Below are positions 34,923-43,202 of a stretch of 64,000 bases of DNA, piece after piece. The first letter of the stretch is position 1. Every line of letters begins with the position of its first letter. The stretch covers positions 496,001 through 560,000 of the forward strand of contig NZ_NIXK01000001.1 in the NCBI RefSeq assembly GCF_002763455.1, given 5' to 3'. Source of the DNA: Lentibacillus sediminis (GTDB lineage: Bacteria; Bacillota; Bacilli; Bacillales; Amphibacillaceae). The translations under genes and the position numbers were made by a program. The notes under the pieces were generated by a model, which was not told the origin of the DNA, searched no databases, and saw only the letters and a list, made by a program, of their open reading frames with translations.

Positions 34923-36212
34923 ATGGAAGCAAAAGAACCGGTTCAGCAAAATACAGCTGTTTCTTCAGAAGCACCGACTCCTCCAACGACATTTAAAGGA
35001 AAGTTAAAGTCCGTCGGCCCGGGGTTTGTAACCGCCGCTACGGGTGTTGGGACAGGGGATTTGATTGCAGCACTTGTAGCCGGAGCAAGTTTTGGCATGA
35101 CACTGTTGTGGGCGATTATTGTCGGGGCCATTTTTAAATATTTTTTCACAGAGGGAATGGGGAGATGGTTCCTGGCGACAGGAAAGACCATTCTGGAAGG
35201 CTGGCATTCGCTTGGAAAGTGGGCAACTGGTTATTTCGGTGTTTATTCTGTTTTGTGGGGCCTCAGTTACGGGGCCGCGGCTATGTCGACCAGTGCGATT
35301 ATGATGGTGACGATGTTCCCGATTATGCCTTTATGGGCGTGGGGGATTCTTCATGGACTTGCAGGGATGGCGCTTGTTTTAACAGGAAAATATAAATTAT
35401 TTGAAAAAATAATGACGGTGATGATTGGCATTATGTTTGTAACAATTGTTGGTTCTGCCGTTATTATCATGCCTGAGATTGGCAGCATTCTGAGCGGTCT
35501 TGTGCCTAGGACTGGTGACAGTTCCTTGCTGCTGGTCATGGGACTCCTGGGAGGCGTTGGCGGCACGATCACGATGGCGTCTTATGGCTACTGGGTTCGC
35601 GAAAAGCAATGGGAAGGCAGAAAATGGATCCCAATGATGAAACTGGACACGGCTGTTGGTTATATCATTACCGGCGTATTTACGATCGCCCTCTTGATTG
35701 TCGGTGCGGAATTCCTTTTTGGGTCAGGCATTGCCATTGAAGGGGAAGAAGGATTGGTCACCTTGTCCAATCTGTTTGCCGCGGAGTTTGGCGAAGTTGC
35801 ACGCTGGATGTTTTTAATTGGTGCATGGTCTGCTGCATTTTCCTCTCTTTTAGGTGTCTGGAATGGGGTTCCGTATTTATTCGCAGACTTTGTTCGAATT
35901 GTGAAGGCAAAAGGGAAGCGTCCGGATAAACCGGTAACGAATAAAGATCCGGCTTACCGTGCGTACCTGTTATGGCTGACGTTTCCGCCGATGCTGCTGT
36001 TATTCTTCAATTCGCCGGTGTTTATCGTTATTTTATATGGTGCGCTTGGAGCCTTGTTTATGCCGTTTTTGGCTATTTCGTTAATGTGGTTATTAAATTC
36101 CAATGCAGTAGAGAAAGGATTCAAGAATGGCTGGCTTGCCAATACGGTCTTGACCGCATGTGTGCTTTTATTCGGCTATCTCGGGACTTTAGAGCTTATC
36201 AACATGTTTTAG
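34923..36212 (+). CDS. Nramp-superfamily transporter with altered metal-site motifs
   Basis: A 429-residue carrier with 11 membrane segments. The start of helix 1 (GPGFVTAATG, then SFGMTLLWAIIVG) matches the Nramp fold. Where manganese/iron transporters have DPGN, this protein has VGTGDL, and where helix 6 should read MPHN it has ASYGYWVRE. The known metal ligands are therefore missing, so it probably carries something other than Mn or Fe. With an FCD-type regulator and a cre site upstream, an organic solute is plausible. Inference only. Confidence 0.8.
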   Translation: MEAKEPVQQNTAVSSEAPTPPTTFKGKLKSVGPGFVTAATGVGTGDLIAALVAGASFGMTLLWAIIVGAIFKYFFTEGMGRWFLATGKTILEGWHSLGKWATGYFGVYSVLWGLSYGAAAMSTSAIMMVTMFPIMPLWAWGILHGLAGMALVLTGKYKLFEKIMTVMIGIMFVTIVGSAVIIMPEIGSILSGLVPRTGDSSLLLVMGLLGGVGGTITMASYGYWVREKQWEGRKWIPMMKLDTAVGYIITGVFTIALLIVGAEFLFGSGIAIEGEEGLVTLSNLFAAEFGEVARWMFLIGAWSAAFSSLLGVWNGVPYLFADFVRIVKAKGKRPDKPVTNKDPAYRAYLLWLTFPPMLLLFFNSPVFIVILYGALGALFMPFLAISLMWLLNSNAVEKGFKNGWLANTVLTACVLLFGYLGTLELINMF

Positions 36213-36282
36213 CAGCTGGGAGTGTGCATATTTTGACATGCGATGTTGCAATTATTGGTGGCGGAAGAGGGATGAGAAATTT

Positions 36283-36317
36283 GGGGATAATCCGACAGGG
36301 TTATCCCCATTTTTTTG
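36283..36317 (+). terminator. Terminator after the Nramp-like gene
   Basis: GGGGATAA and TTATCCCC arms are followed by a run of seven T. Confidence 0.9.
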
Positions 36318-36409
36318 GTAATTTGCTTTTACAGGGAGCGGGGATAAAATGGGATTTGGGCTTAAAAGATTTTGTGACCTTTTTAGATGAAGCTCTTCAT
36401 AAATTTTGA

Positions 36410-36449
36410 TTGACGCAGTAAGCTTTCTGAATTATAATACTCGTGAGTA
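36410..36449 (+). promoter_or_regulatory. Promoter and operator candidate of the TetR gene
   Basis: TTGACG (36410-36415) and TATAAT (36433-36438) are spaced by 17 bases. The inverted repeat TACTC-GT-GAGTA (36438-36449) overlaps the end of the -10 box and fits self-repression by the TetR protein. Confidence 0.6.
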
Positions 36450-36475
36450 ATATATTATTTCATGGAGATGGCAAA

Positions 36476-37066
36476 ATGGCAAAAAGGGGAAGGAAAAAGG
36501 GCGCTAATGGAGAAAAGCGAAGGAGTCTTTTGCTCCTTATTGCTGCAGAAGAGTTTTCTAATAATGGATATCATGAAACAAAAATAAGTACGATTGTTCA
36601 AAGGGCTAACGTAACGCAACCCTCTTTCTATCTGTATTTCCAAAGTAAAGAGGCAATTTTTCAAGAATTAGTGGATATATTTCATCAAAAATTAATGACA
36701 TTGGTGCAGCAAAGTCTCCTGGAAACGGGATTGGAAAAAAGTACACTTGAGGGGGAAATCACAGGGAGAATTACGAATATTTTTACGTTTTTTAAAGAGC
36801 AGCCCGATTTGACACGGATTGGTTTTTATATGGCTAATGAATCCAGAGAAATAAAAAGCCAAATAGCCAGCCAAATTGAGCAGAACTTGCGTGAGGAACA
36901 AATGAATGGTTATTTCAGGGCAGATATAGATATGCACACCGTGGCTGAAAGTTTAGTTGGGATCATAGAACGTCTTACCGAAACAAAATTACTAAAAGGC
37001 TTGACGAAACCTGAAAAACTGGCTAATGAAATTGTTCGGCTATTATTATACGGAATGATCAGCTAG
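36476..37066 (+). CDS. TetR-family transcriptional regulator
   Basis: A 196-residue regulator with a basic N-terminus (MAKRGRKKG). The helix-turn-helix occupies about residues 15-60 (AAEEFSNNGYHETKISTIVQ, then PSFYLYFQSKEAIF). The C-terminal ligand domain is not specific to a known subfamily. ATG 36476 is chosen over GTG 36443 because GGAGATGG is the ribosome site, and the GTG overlaps the predicted operator. No transporter or enzyme follows in the same transcript except the SinI-like gene. Confidence 0.9.
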   Translation: MAKRGRKKGANGEKRRSLLLLIAAEEFSNNGYHETKISTIVQRANVTQPSFYLYFQSKEAIFQELVDIFHQKLMTLVQQSLLETGLEKSTLEGEITGRITNIFTFFKEQPDLTRIGFYMANESREIKSQIASQIEQNLREEQMNGYFRADIDMHTVAESLVGIIERLTETKLLKGLTKPEKLANEIVRLLLYGMIS

Positions 37067-37101
37067 CGTATATATTCTCAATTTTAACGGGGGAATGGGA
37101 A

Positions 37102-37272
37102 ATGAGGGGTATTAGGGAGTTGGGGAATAGGGAACTTGATGAAGAATGGGTATATCTTATATTACAAGCAAGAAAAATAGGATTAAAACCAGATGAAGTA
37201 AGAGAAATTCTTAATAACGCGATAAAGTCGCAAAAGCCAATTGACATTCACCTTCGAAAAGCTGATTTTTAA
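37102..37272 (+). CDS. sinI: SinI-like anti-repressor
   Basis: A 56-residue protein. The segment ELDEEWVYLILQARKIGL followed by KPDEVREIL matches the SinI dimerisation helix pattern (LDxEWVxL...A...G...EEIRxxL). In B. subtilis SinI binds the SinR repressor and releases biofilm genes. ATG 37102 follows GGGGGAA. It sits 35 bases after the TetR gene and may be cotranscribed. No SinR gene is in the window. The extra C-terminal tail (SQKPIDIHLRKADF) is not assigned. Confidence 0.7.
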   Translation: MRGIRELGNRELDEEWVYLILQARKIGLKPDEVREILNNAIKSQKPIDIHLRKADF

Positions 37273-37400
37273 TTGGGCTGAAAAACAGGACGACTGATAT
37301 TCTTAAAAGAACGAGAAATGCGGACCTTCCCCATACATTGTTCGAAAATATGAAAATATGATATAAAAGACTTAAAGCAGAAAAGAAAGGGTGCATACGA

Positions 37401-37799
37401 ATGGATAAGCATATTGTGTTTTATGATGCCGAATGCCCTCTATGCAGGACGGTAAAATTTGTATTGAAAAAACTCGACTCACGCAATGCCATTTACTGGT
37501 ATCCGGTACAGGAAGTACGTGAATCCATAAAAGAGAGAGTAGATCACCACAAAAATATGCTGGATGAGATTTATATGTACACCAATGATAAAAAAGTGCT
37601 GACAGGCTATGCTGCCGTGCGCAGAATTCTTTCTGTGCTGCCTGCCACCCAGCCTATTGCTGTATTATTATATCTTCCTTTTGCTAAAAACTTTGGGGAT
37701 CCGGTTTATCGTTATATTTCCACCCACCGGTACCAGTGGTTTGGAAGAGTGCCGTATCAGAGGGCTGGAATCGGAGAAGGGGATAGAATGGGAAAATAA
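37401..37799 (+). CDS. DCC-family thiol-disulfide oxidoreductase (YuxK-like)
   Basis: A 132-residue protein starting HIVFYDAECPLCRTV. The DxxCPLC motif names the DUF393/DCC family, a thioredoxin-fold group with redox-active cysteines. Length and the VLPATQPIAVLLYLPF segment are standard. Function in the cell is not established. It stands alone between the SinI-like gene and the minus-strand activator. Confidence 0.87.
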   Translation: MDKHIVFYDAECPLCRTVKFVLKKLDSRNAIYWYPVQEVRESIKERVDHHKNMLDEIYMYTNDKKVLTGYAAVRRILSVLPATQPIAVLLYLPFAKNFGDPVYRYISTHRYQWFGRVPYQRAGIGEGDRMGK

Positions 37800-37926
37800 T
37801 CCAAACCCCTTCTTTTTAGATTTTTTCTATATTACATCATCTCGTATGACGAATAGCTACTTGAGAGCTTCAGGATAACCATCTTCCATACCAGTGTCCA
37901 AAGCTTACCGGCCCTATGCTCGTTGA

Positions 37927-39303
37927 TCAATCCCCAATTCCATACTTCCTCATCTTACTATAAAGCGTGACTCTTGAAATCCCTAATACTTTAGCAGCTG
38001 CCGTTTTATTTCCGTTATTTTGGTCCAGCGCCTCTTCCATCCGTTTCTTCTCGATATTTTCTTTTTCTTGAACCAACGAATGACCTCTCTCCGTTTGTGG
38101 TACATTCTGTGGAGTAGAAGTACTATGGAAAAAAACTAAGAGATCTTGCCTTTTAATTACGGATTTCTCTGAGAGTATAATTACGCGTTCCATTATATTT
38201 CTTAATTCCCGCACATTGCCAGGCCAATGATATTGAATAAGTGATTCTACCGCATCTTGGTCAAGTGTAGGGAGTGGTACTTCATATTGAACGGCAAATT
38301 GTTTGAGAAATAACTTTGCCAGTTCGGGAACATCATTAATTCGCTGTCTTAGTGGGGGCATCGTGATTTGAATGACATTTAAGCGATAAAATAAATCGGA
38401 CCGGAATTGTTTTTCTTGCATTTGCTGTTCAAGATTCTGGTTCGTTGCTGCGATGAAGCGGACGTCCACCGTTTTTCCGGAAGAGCTGCCAACTTTATAT
38501 ATGATATTTTCCTGAAGTACACGGAGCAGTTTCACCTGCATATCCAGTGGAAGCTCGCCAACTTCATCCAAGAATAAGGTGCCGCCGTTTGCCATCTCAA
38601 TTTTCCCGGTTTTTCCTTTTTTCTCGGCTCCTGTAAATGCCCCGCCTTCATAGCCGAATAATTCGCTTTCAAATAACGCTTCTGGAATAGCTCCACAGTT
38701 AATCGGGATGAACGGGCCGTCCTTACGCGGGCTTGCCTCGTGAATCGCTCTTGCACAAATTTCCTTTCCTGTCCCACTTTCTCCGAGGACTAGTGTTGTG
38801 GCATCCGTTTTGGCGGCTTTACTTGCGATTTGAATTGTTTGTTGCAGAGGAAGACTGTTTCCTTTTAATCTTGAAAAAGGGTTTTCCTCTGTATTTGTTG
38901 TATAAACCCTTTGTCTTAATTCATTCAACGCTGTGGAGGTCGTTACTAAACTGTCATTTAATTTTACAACATGCGTGATATCCCTCTCCACGGATATCGC
39001 TCCAATTAGTTCTCCTGTATCGGTAAAAATAGGAGAAGCATTAACTACCACGTGTTTGTCCCTGCGAGGACGGTGATACGTACCTTGAACCGGTTTCTTC
39101 GTTTTAAGCACATTTAAAGCCATTAAATCATCGTCATGAAAGAAATCTGTTATTTGCCTGTTTATAATGTCCGTCTGTTTAATGTTATACGTTTGTACGG
39201 CAGCATCATTCCAAAATAATACTTCTTCCTGTTTATTGATAATCGTTATCGCATCATCTTCTGTTGATAATAATGCATCCAGGTAATAGCTCTCATTAGC
39301 CAT
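37927..39303 (-). CDS. Sigma-54-dependent activator (PAS, AAA+, Fis) for proline catabolism
   Basis: A 458-residue enhancer-binding protein. The PAS sensor spans about 1-115. The AAA+ domain (about 145-370) has Walker A GESGTGKE (174-181), the sigma-54 contact loop GAFTGA (221-226) and Walker B LFLDE. The Fis-type helix-turn-helix is at the C-terminus ([20 protein letters not shown]). It resembles RocR-type activators. Met at 39303 is chosen because GGAGGGG is just upstream; the ORF extends five codons further. It is divergent from the P5C dehydrogenase gene, whose promoter is of the -24/-12 type, so it very probably activates proline use. The PAS ligand is unknown. Confidence 0.9.
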   Translation of the reverse strand: MANESYYLDALLSTEDDAITIINKQEEVLFWNDAAVQTYNIKQTDIINRQITDFFHDDDLMALNVLKTKKPVQGTYHRPRRDKHVVVNASPIFTDTGELIGAISVERDITHVVKLNDSLVTTSTALNELRQRVYTTNTEENPFSRLKGNSLPLQQTIQIASKAAKTDATTLVLGESGTGKEICARAIHEASPRKDGPFIPINCGAIPEALFESELFGYEGGAFTGAEKKGKTGKIEMANGGTLFLDEVGELPLDMQVKLLRVLQENIIYKVGSSSGKTVDVRFIAATNQNLEQQMQEKQFRSDLFYRLNVIQITMPPLRQRINDVPELAKLFLKQFAVQYEVPLPTLDQDAVESLIQYHWPGNVRELRNIMERVIILSEKSVIKRQDLLVFFHSTSTPQNVPQTERGHSLVQEKENIEKKRMEEALDQNNGNKTAAAKVLGISRVTLYSKMRKYGIGD

Positions 39304-39330
39304 CGGTTTCCCCTCCATATAACGCAGGAT

Positions 39331-39402
39331 TGTAAAGCTAATTGTAAATTAATTTTACACTTTTGTAAACAGAATAAACATAAATCTTAAATGAACTTTA
39401 CA
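39331..39402 (+). promoter_or_regulatory. Activator binding cluster (upstream activating sequences)
   Basis: Half-sites TGTAAA occur at 39331, 39343 and 39364, and TTTACA at 39354 and 39397. Two of them form the palindrome TGTAAA-N5-TTTACA (39343-39359). They lie about 65-135 bases before the -24/-12 promoter, the usual distance for enhancer sites, and next to the activator gene start. Confidence 0.6.
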
Positions 39403-39466
39403 AGATAAATGGAATAAAAACCTTGCTGTGAGCGGGATTAGTTGATAGAAACACAGAAAAAATATG

Positions 39467-39484
39467 TTGGCATGTATTTTGCAT
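39467..39484 (+). promoter_or_regulatory. Sigma-54 (-24/-12) promoter of the proline operon
   Basis: TTGGCATGTATTTTGCAT has GG (39469-39470) and GC (39481-39482) separated by exactly ten bases and matches TGGCAC-N5-TTGCA except at one position. Confidence 0.85.
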
Positions 39485-39569
39485 ATAGAAAAGTGGAAGG
39501 GTTATTAGAGCAATTTTTAAGGTAAGCGATTTCAGGAATATTGATAAAAAAATCAAGGAGGTTTTTATT

Positions 39570-41117
39570 TTGGTTTTACCATTTAAACATGAACCATTTA
39601 CCGATTTTGGCGACGAAACAAATCAAAAGGAATTTGAGGCTGCACTTAAGGCTGTGAAAGAGCAGTTAGGACAGGATTATCCATTGGTAATCAATGGCGA
39701 GAAAATTTATACGGATGATAAATTGGTTTCTGTTAACCCTTCTGATAAAAATCAAGTCGTTGGAAATGTATCGAAAGCGACAAAAGAACATGTCGATCAA
39801 GCGATGGAAGCTGCACAAGCAGCTTTTAAAACATGGAAAACATGGACGGCGGTAGAGCGTGCAGAAGTTCTGTATAGAGCAGCAGCAATCGTGCGTCGCC
39901 GCAAGCATGAGTTTTCCGCATGGCTGGTATACGATGCTGGTAAACCTTGGGGACAGGCTGATGCAGATACAGCAGAAGGTATTGACTTCCTGGAGTACTA
40001 TGCGCGTCATATGGTGGAGCTTGCGAAAGGCAAAGAAATCAATGATCGTGTAGATGAAGAAAATACGTATTTTTATCAAGCGATGGGGCCTGGCGTTACG
40101 ATTCCGCCATGGAATTTCGCCTTTGCGATTGTAGCAGGCACAACTGTTGCGCCAATTGTAGCGGGTAATCCTGTGCTGTTAAAGCCATCTGAAAATACAC
40201 CAGTCATTGCATATAAATTAGTAGAAGCACTGGAAGAAGCCGGCCTGCCGAAGGGTGTTGTGAATTTCTTACCTGGTGATCCTGCGGAAATTGGAGATCA
40301 TCTTGTGGATCATGCCCAAACCCACTTCATTAATTTTACCGGCTCTCGTGCTACGGGAACCCGTATTATTGAACGTGCAGCAAAAGTACAAGAAGGTCAA
40401 ACCTTCCTTAAACGAGTAGTTGCTGAAATGGGTGGGAAGGACACGATTATTGTTGATGATCATGCAGATTTAGAACTCGCAGCCCAATCCATTGTACATT
40501 CTGCATTTGGATTCTCCGGTCAGAAATGTTCTGCCTGCTCAAGAGCAATCGTTCATGAGGATGTATATGACGAGGTGCTTGCAAGATGTGTGGAATTGAC
40601 AAAAGAATTAACAGTAGGCAACACGAGCGAAGAAAATGTATATATGGGTGCTGTTGTTAATCAAAAACAATTTGATAAAATCAGCGAGTACATTGAAATT
40701 GGCAAGCAAGAGGGAGAACTTGCTGTTGGAGGAAAAACGGACGATACCAAAGGTTATTTCGTTCATCCAACCATCTTCAAAGATGTGGATCCGCAAGCAC
40801 GTATCATGCAGGAAGAAATTTTTGGTCCGGTTTTAGGATTTGCAAAAGCAGCGGACTTCGATGAATTGCTTGAGATTGCAAATAACACGGAATATGGCTT
40901 GACCGGTGCGGTAATCTCTGACAATCGTGAGAATTTAAACCGTGCGCGCTATGAATTCCAAGTAGGAAACCTGTATTTCAACCGCGGGTGTACCGGTGCG
41001 ATTGTAGGTTATCAACCGTTTGGCGGATTCAAAATGTCCGGTACTGACTCCAAAGCAGGTGGACCGGATTATCTGCAGCACTTCCTGGAAGCTAAAACGT
41101 TATCACAACATTTCTAA
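39570..41117 (+). CDS. L-glutamate gamma-semialdehyde (1-pyrroline-5-carboxylate) dehydrogenase
   Basis: A 515-residue aldehyde dehydrogenase of the RocA/PutC type. The catalytic Cys320 is in [10 protein letters not shown], the general base Glu286 in VVAEMGGKD, and the NAD site PPWNFAFAI lies at about 179-187. It oxidises glutamate semialdehyde to glutamate in the second step of proline and arginine breakdown. It starts with TTG 39570 after AAGGAGG and is driven by the sigma-54 promoter. Confidence 0.93.
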   Translation: MVLPFKHEPFTDFGDETNQKEFEAALKAVKEQLGQDYPLVINGEKIYTDDKLVSVNPSDKNQVVGNVSKATKEHVDQAMEAAQAAFKTWKTWTAVERAEVLYRAAAIVRRRKHEFSAWLVYDAGKPWGQADADTAEGIDFLEYYARHMVELAKGKEINDRVDEENTYFYQAMGPGVTIPPWNFAFAIVAGTTVAPIVAGNPVLLKPSENTPVIAYKLVEALEEAGLPKGVVNFLPGDPAEIGDHLVDHAQTHFINFTGSRATGTRIIERAAKVQEGQTFLKRVVAEMGGKDTIIVDDHADLELAAQSIVHSAFGFSGQKCSACSRAIVHEDVYDEVLARCVELTKELTVGNTSEENVYMGAVVNQKQFDKISEYIEIGKQEGELAVGGKTDDTKGYFVHPTIFKDVDPQARIMQEEIFGPVLGFAKAADFDELLEIANNTEYGLTGAVISDNRENLNRARYEFQVGNLYFNRGCTGAIVGYQPFGGFKMSGTDSKAGGPDYLQHFLEAKTLSQHF

Positions 41118-41132
41118 AGAGGGACTGAATAA

Positions 41133-41164
41133 TTGTGGCAATAGGGTACGCCCTATTGTCACAA
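41133..41164 (+). other. Hairpin between P5C dehydrogenase and proline dehydrogenase genes
   Basis: Fourteen paired bases (TTGTGGCAATAGGG with its complement, one G-T) and a TACG tetraloop. There is no T run, so it is probably an mRNA processing or stability element rather than a terminator. Confidence 0.7.
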
Positions 41165-41222
41165 TCATTCCTAATTGCTACATCCTGCAATTGTAAGAAG
41201 TTACCTGAAAGGAGCCGCTGGC

Positions 41223-42221
41223 ATGCCCAATCTAACTAGAGATTTTTTCATAGGCTTATCAAATAATAAATTACTAAATAAGAGTGCCAAAAAATGGGGT
41301 TTCCGTTTGGGAGCGGAAAAGTTTGTGGCGGGTACCACAATTGAGAGCGTTACAGAAACCGTGAAGGAGCTAAACAGTGATGGCATCAGTTGTACGCTTG
41401 ATCGTTTAGGAGAATTCGTTTTTGAGAAGGAAGAGGCTATAGAAGCGAAAGAAGAATCTATTAATCTTCTGGAAAAAATTCATGCAGAAGATATAGATTG
41501 TCATGTATCGGTGAAGCTAACTCAAATGGGGCTGGATATTGATCAACAATTTTGTATTGAAAACATGCAGGAAATTTTACATGTGGCAGATCAATATAAT
41601 ATTTTTGTCAATATTGATATGGAAGATTATGCGCATTATCAGCAAACCTTAGATGTATTGCACATTTTAAGGAAAGATTATGAAAACGTAGGCACAGTAA
41701 TTCAATCTTATCTTTTGCGAACCGAAGCAGATTTGAATCAGCTGAAGGGTGTACGTCTCAGGCTTGTAAAAGGGGCTTATAAAGAAAGCGAGGAAGTCGC
41801 CTATCAGGACAAGGCGGAAATTGATCGTAATTTTATAATGATTGCTAAGAAAAGACTGCTTGGTGATACATTTACTTCCATTGCCACACATGACCACCAT
41901 ATTATCAATCAATTGAAGAATTTTATTCGCGAAAATAATATCGACAAAGATACGTACGAATTCCAAATGCTTTATGGATTTCGAAATGAGATGCAGTATG
42001 GTCTCGCGGAAGAGGGCTATAATTTCTGTACCTATATTCCGTTTGGCACCGATTGGTTTGGCTATTTCATGCGCCGTATGGCCGAACGTCCGCAGAATAT
42101 TAATCTCGTTGTGAAGGATACGTTTTACACGAAAGATGGTAAGTTCAAGAAAAAGCCTATTATAGCTGGAGTTGTGGCTGGTGGGTTGTTGTTGGTTTTG
42201 GTGGGGTGGAAGACGAGGTAA
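41223..42221 (+). CDS. Proline dehydrogenase with C-terminal membrane tail
   Basis: A 332-residue flavoenzyme that oxidises proline to pyrroline-5-carboxylate. Landmarks are CHVSVKLTQMGLDID, NIDMEDYAHY, RLVKGAYKES (FAD/proline site), IATHDHHII, FQMLYGFRNE and GYFMRRMAERPQN. ATG 41223 follows AAGGAG at eight bases. After the normal end it has an added basic stretch and one hydrophobic helix (PIIAGVVAGGLLLVLVGW), which is unusual and could anchor it to the membrane near its electron acceptor. Cotranscribed with the dehydrogenase upstream. Confidence 0.92.
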   Translation: MPNLTRDFFIGLSNNKLLNKSAKKWGFRLGAEKFVAGTTIESVTETVKELNSDGISCTLDRLGEFVFEKEEAIEAKEESINLLEKIHAEDIDCHVSVKLTQMGLDIDQQFCIENMQEILHVADQYNIFVNIDMEDYAHYQQTLDVLHILRKDYENVGTVIQSYLLRTEADLNQLKGVRLRLVKGAYKESEEVAYQDKAEIDRNFIMIAKKRLLGDTFTSIATHDHHIINQLKNFIRENNIDKDTYEFQMLYGFRNEMQYGLAEEGYNFCTYIPFGTDWFGYFMRRMAERPQNINLVVKDTFYTKDGKFKKKPIIAGVVAGGLLLVLVGWKTR

Positions 42222-42690
42222 GAGAGAAAAGTGTAAGGCGGTTGGGATGTCATATAAACTAATTATGTAGTCATAGCGATCATGCTATAAATCTCGAATC
42301 ATTATGAAGACAGAATAAAAGTGAAGCTGAAACTGGGTTTGAAAATCTTATTGTATAGAAGGATGCAATAAGATTTACTTATCATAGTTGAAGTTGATTA
42401 ATATACTCGATCAAGTTAAACACGTCCAGGGTAATTACCCTGGGCGTGTTTTTGATAGTGATTGTAACTTATATTCACACGTTGCACGCACTCGGCAGCA
42501 GGCTTGCCATCATAAGTTAGGAGGAAACCGGCTGGATCGTCAAATTCAGGACTAAGGAGTGATGCTGCACTATGAGCGCAAAACTGCAAAAAGCACGCTT
42601 GCTGAGCCATCTGTCTTAAAGTCTATTCTAGGAGATTTATTTAAATCGGTATAAAAATTAAATTTGCGAAAAAATAATGATAAAAAATGG
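42222..42690. other. Intergenic stretch with terminator, no gene
   Basis: The terminator at 42418-42453 ends the proline operon. A 64-codon minus-strand frame (42416-42610) runs through it and has no ribosome site. The remainder was read on both strands and nothing was recognised. Confidence 0.5.
42418..42453 (+). terminator. Terminator of the proline operon
   Basis: AAACACG-CCAGGGT arms with their complement around a tiny AT loop, followed by five T. Confidence 0.85.
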
Positions 42691-42719
42691 TTGACAAAAG
42701 CAACTGACACAATTAAAAT
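42691..42719 (+). promoter_or_regulatory. Sigma-A promoter of the marR-peptide operon
   Basis: TTGACA (42691-42696) and TAAAAT (42714-42719) are spaced by 17 bases, 36 bases before the MarR start codon. Confidence 0.7.
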
Positions 42720-42755
42720 AAAATTCAATTACAGAAAAAGAGGAAAATAATAAAT

Positions 42756-43187
42756 ATGGAAAATAACATAAAAGAGATCAAGCAATTTAACCGATTTTAC
42801 GTTAGGGTAATGGGACTTCTTTCCCTCTACAATGATCAGAATCCCTATTCTGCCACGGAAGCAATGATTCTATTTCAGATTCAGGCAACAACGGATTGCA
42901 CTGCTTCATTTTTGTCGGATTACTACTTGTTCGATAAAGGGTATATCAGTCGCATCCTAAAAAAGTTTGTGAATAAAGGTCTTATTAAGAAAGTACCCTC
43001 TGCAATAGATCGTCGCTCACAACATTTACTAATTACAGAGAAAGGAGAGGATGAATTACATGCCTTAGAGAAAAATGCGGATAAAAGCGTAGAGAAGATG
43101 ATTGCTGGAATTCTAGAAGATGATTTGGATAAAGTGATTAAGTCCATGAAGCAGATTGAAGAGGTATTAAAGAAAAATGATCATTAG
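42756..43187 (+). CDS. MarR-family transcriptional regulator
   Basis: A 143-residue winged-helix regulator. The DNA-binding part has ASFLSDYYLFDKGYISRILK and the wing RRSQHLLITEKGEDEL. It lies 15 bases before the peptide-binding protein gene and heads the operon, so it probably regulates peptide uptake and its own promoter. The ligand is unknown. Confidence 0.88.
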   Translation: MENNIKEIKQFNRFYVRVMGLLSLYNDQNPYSATEAMILFQIQATTDCTASFLSDYYLFDKGYISRILKKFVNKGLIKKVPSAIDRRSQHLLITEKGEDELHALEKNADKSVEKMIAGILEDDLDKVIKSMKQIEEVLKKNDH

Positions 43188-43202
43188 AAAAGGGTGTTGA
43201 GA

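Noticed and set aside
42416-42610. A 64-codon minus-strand frame beside the proline operon terminator.
   Set aside because: It overlaps the terminator hairpin and has no ribosome site or recognisable product.
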